From positions 1 through 14,971 of the forward strand of contig NZ_CAKUAL010000053.1 in assembly GCF_934636505.1 (NCBI RefSeq): a DNA stretch of 14,971 bases, read 5' to 3'. The number at the start of each line of letters is the position of its first letter. Position 1 is the first letter of the stretch. A program made the translations under genes and the position numbers. The stretch comes from an uncultured Ellagibacter sp. (lineage in GTDB: Bacteria; Actinomycetota; Coriobacteriia; Coriobacteriales; Eggerthellaceae). The notes beneath the pieces were generated by a model, which ran no database searches, was not told the origin of the DNA, and saw only the letters and a program-made list of their open reading frames with translations. Shown in pieces: positions 12,572 through 14,971 of this stretch.

Positions 12572-14971
12572 ATGGAACTTACCCCCTGCGAAACCGTGCA
12601 CGGGTTCACCGTGCGCACTACCTCCGACCTGCCTGAAATCGACGGGCGAGCCTATGTGCTCGACCACAACGCCTCAGGCGCGCAGCTGCTCTACCTGCAA
12701 AACGACGACGCGAACAAGGCGTTCTCGATCGCCTTCAAGACACCGCCCGCCAACGACACGGGCGTCTTCCATATCCTCGAGCACTCGGTGCTCTGCGGCT
12801 CGGACAAGTTCCCCGTGAAAGAGCCTTTCGTGAACCTGCTTAAAAGCTCGATGCAGACGTTCTTGAACGCCATGACCTACCCCGACAAAACGGTCTACCC
12901 CGTGGCAAGCACCAACGAGCAGGACCTTTTGAACCTCATGGACGTCTATCTCGACGCCGTGTTGCACCCCGCCATCTTCCACAAGCGCGCGATCTTCGAG
13001 CAGGAAGGCTGGCATGTGGAACTCGCCGGCGAGGAGGGCACGGGCAAGCTCGCTTACAACGGCGTGGTGTACAACGAGATGAAAGGCGCGCTTTCCGACC
13101 CTGAGTCGATTCTCTACGACGAGCTTTCGGCGGCGCTGTTCCCCGACACGGCGTACCGCTTCGAGTCGGGCGGCAAGCCCTCCGCCATCCCGACGCTTTC
13201 CTACGAGGAGTTCCTCGACACCCACCGCCGCCACTACAACCTGGCCAACGCGAAGATTGTGCTCTACGGGAACATGGACCCTGAGCGCTTCCTCGCCTTC
13301 CTCGACGAGCGCTACCTCGCGCCCGGTGCCGCCGAAGCGCGCGCCGAGAACGCACCGAACCCGCTTGAGCTGCAGGCGCCCGTGACGTCGTTCGGGAACA
13401 AAACGCCCATGAAGACGGCGCCCGAGAACGCCTGTTGTGCGGTCGGTTTTGTGGCGGGGACTGCCGCCGACAGGGAGCGCATGATCGCGATGGACATCCT
13501 GCTCGACGCGATCTTCGGCTCAAACGAGGCGCCTGCGAAGCGCGCACTGCTCGACGAGAACCTTGCCTGCGACATCGTGGCCTACATGGCCGACGCCATG
13601 CTGCAGCCCTTTGCCGTCGTGCAGGCGAAAGGCCTCGAGGAAGGCGCCGGCGAGCGCCTGCGACCGGCGCTTTCTCGAGTGCTTACGGAGCTCGCGGACG
13701 GCGCGCTCGACCACGACGTGGTGGCGGCTGCTCTCTCGCATGCCGAGTTCGTGATGCGCGAGCAGAACTTCGGGATCGCCGACGGCGTGGCGCTCGCCTG
13801 CTCGTGCATGGCCGGCTGGCTCTACGACGACGATGCCGCGCTCGATTACCTGCGCTACGAGGATGCGTTCGAAAGCCTGCGCAAGAAGCTCGACAAGGGT
13901 TACTTCGAGCAGCTGATCTGCGAGGTGTTCCTGGAAAACGACCATGCGGCCGACGCGGAGGTTGTGCCCGTTGACAAGGCCCCCGAGGACGACAATGCCG
14001 CGGCTGCCCGCTTGGCCCAGATGGAGCGCGAGCTTAACGACGAGCGGATCGCCGCGATCGAGGCCGACGTCGCCGCCCTTCGCCGTGCACAGGAGGAGCC
14101 CGACTCGCCCGAAGCGCTCGCGACCCTTCCCTGCATGCGCGCAAGCGACATCGAGCAAGCGGCCGCAGAGCCTGCTTTCCGCCTCGACGAATCGGGAAAA
14201 ATTCCCGTGATCAGGCACGATGTGGCGACGCGCGGCATCGTGTACGCATATCGTTACTACGGCCTGGAGCGCCTTGCCTTCGAGGAGCTGCCCTACGCGA
14301 AGCTTCTCGCCATGGTGCTCGGCAAGCTCGCGACAAGCAAGCACACCGCGACGGAGATCGACACGCTCACGCAGGCGAAACTCGGAAACCTCGCCTTCTA
14401 CACCGAGGTGCACGAGCGGGAAGACGACCGCAGCGCGCTTTCCCCGAAGCTGACCGTGTCGTGCTCGGCGCTCGCCGAGAACGCCGAGTGGGCGGCGACG
14501 CTGCCGAGCGAGATCATCGAAGAGACGCTTTACGACGACTTCGGCAAGATCCGCGACATCCTCGCGCAGAAGCGTGTCGGCATGGAGCAGAATTTCGCAA
14601 ACGCCGGGCACACCGCGGCGATGGCGCACGTCGCGTCCTACTATCTGCCCGCCGCCGTCGTGCGCGAGCAGATCGGCGGAGTGGGGTTCTACCGGTTCCT
14701 GAAGCGCACGCTCGCTACGTTCGATGAGGAGAAGGAAGCTCTCGCCGCGAAGCTTGCCGAGGTGGCGCGGCGCATCTTCACCGACGACAACTGCACGATC
14801 GGCTTCACGGGCAAGGATGACGATTTCGACCGCGTGATGAGCGCGGGAATGGCCACAGGCCGCACTGGGGAGCCGGGCTGCACGGCGCGCCTCATCGTGC
14901 CCGAACCGAACGTGCCCGCGACCGGCGAGGCGTTCGTTGTGCCGACGGACGTGACCTACACCGCGCTCGGC
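12572..14971 (+). CDS. M16 family metallopeptidase, presequence-protease (PreP)-like, 3' end cut off
   Basis: The frame is open from ATG 12572 to the window edge, 800 codons with no stop; the full protein should be about 970-1000 residues. The inverted zinc site HxxEH is at H67, E70, H71 (HILEHSVLCGS), with the distal ligand E169 in VVYNEMKG, both as in the M16C/PreP group. A second M16 fold covers about 270-460, then a charged helical hairpin (about 465-525) ending in ALATLPCM, which matches the M16C-associated linker, then the start of the second half. It has no signal peptide, so it is a cytoplasmic clamshell protease for short peptides. An upstream in-frame TAG at 12533 rules out longer starts. 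The ribosome site is weak (GAGAAAG), while a good AGGAGG at 12534-12539 is 32 bases away. Confidence 0.94.
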   Translation, partial: MELTPCETVHGFTVRTTSDLPEIDGRAYVLDHNASGAQLLYLQNDDANKAFSIAFKTPPANDTGVFHILEHSVLCGSDKFPVKEPFVNLLKSSMQTFLNAMTYPDKTVYPVASTNEQDLLNLMDVYLDAVLHPAIFHKRAIFEQEGWHVELAGEEGTGKLAYNGVVYNEMKGALSDPESILYDELSAALFPDTAYRFESGGKPSAIPTLSYEEFLDTHRRHYNLANAKIVLYGNMDPERFLAFLDERYLAPGAAEARAENAPNPLELQAPVTSFGNKTPMKTAPENACCAVGFVAGTAADRERMIAMDILLDAIFGSNEAPAKRALLDENLACDIVAYMADAMLQPFAVVQAKGLEEGAGERLRPALSRVLTELADGALDHDVVAAALSHAEFVMREQNFGIADGVALACSCMAGWLYDDDAALDYLRYEDAFESLRKKLDKGYFEQLICEVFLENDHAADAEVVPVDKAPEDDNAAAARLAQMERELNDERIAAIEADVAALRRAQEEPDSPEALATLPCMRASDIEQAAAEPAFRLDESGKIPVIRHDVATRGIVYAYRYYGLERLAFEELPYAKLLAMVLGKLATSKHTATEIDTLTQAKLGNLAFYTEVHEREDDRSALSPKLTVSCSALAENAEWAATLPSEIIEETLYDDFGKIRDILAQKRVGMEQNFANAGHTAAMAHVASYYLPAAVVREQIGGVGFYRFLKRTLATFDEEKEALAAKLAEVARRIFTDDNCTIGFTGKDDDFDRVMSAGMATGRTGEPGCTARLIVPEPNVPATGEAFVVPTDVTYTALG

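Noticed and set aside
13520..14629. 369-residue minus-strand ORF inside the M16 gene
   Set aside because: The plus frame carries the zinc motif and linker of M16 proteases; the antisense product has no recognisable domain.
1..14971. CRISPR arrays, tRNA or rRNA genes, insertion sequences, attachment sites
   Set aside because: No regularly spaced repeats, transposase-like products, terminal inverted repeats with duplications, or tRNA-like folds were noticed on reading both strands.

Overview
The window is high-GC DNA with dense, mostly non-overlapping genes. Three traits suggest a Coriobacteriia/Eggerthellaceae-type gut anaerobe (Eggerthella, Slackia, Gordonibacter or Adlercreutzia relatives): a membrane LuxR regulator with about 12 helices and a C-terminal HTH, a Tat-exported molybdopterin reductase operon next to it, and lineage-type membrane proteins beside infC. 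Genus cannot be fixed from the sequence alone.

Layout. 2-958 is the 3' part of a nucleoid-associated protein gene. A 395-bp gap follows with a perfect 14-bp hairpin and a promoter-like TATAAT. 1354-1767 is a small NifX/NifB-type cofactor-binding protein closed by a clear terminator. 1904-3577 (minus) is the membrane LuxR regulator, divergent from a four-gene respiratory operon on the plus strand: a molybdopterin catalytic subunit (3833-6937), a four-cluster ferredoxin subunit (6952-7569), an NrfD-type membrane anchor (7576-8451) and a TorD-type chaperone (8526-9200). Facing it on the minus strand is infC-rpmI-rplT, with a promoter, an attenuated leader and a 3' terminator, preceded by two single-pass membrane protein genes of unknown role. 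12572 to the end is a 3'-truncated M16 (presequence-protease-like) metallopeptidase.

Main result. A simple reading breaks the catalytic subunit at TGA 4613-4615 into a 260-residue product and a separate downstream ORF. The two halves are in the same frame, no other stop lies between them, and the TGA falls where TtrA-like enzymes carry the cysteine that ligates the metal. An 18-nt stem-loop with a G/U-containing loop starts 11 nt after the TGA, the geometry of a bacterial SECIS element. I read this as one 1034-residue selenoprotein with Sec261: a selenocysteine-containing, tetrathionate-reductase-like molybdoenzyme rather than a formate dehydrogenase. Menaquinol would be oxidised by the NrfD subunit, electrons would pass through the ferredoxin subunit, and the exported Sec enzyme would reduce an unknown external acceptor, probably under control of the divergent LuxR protein.
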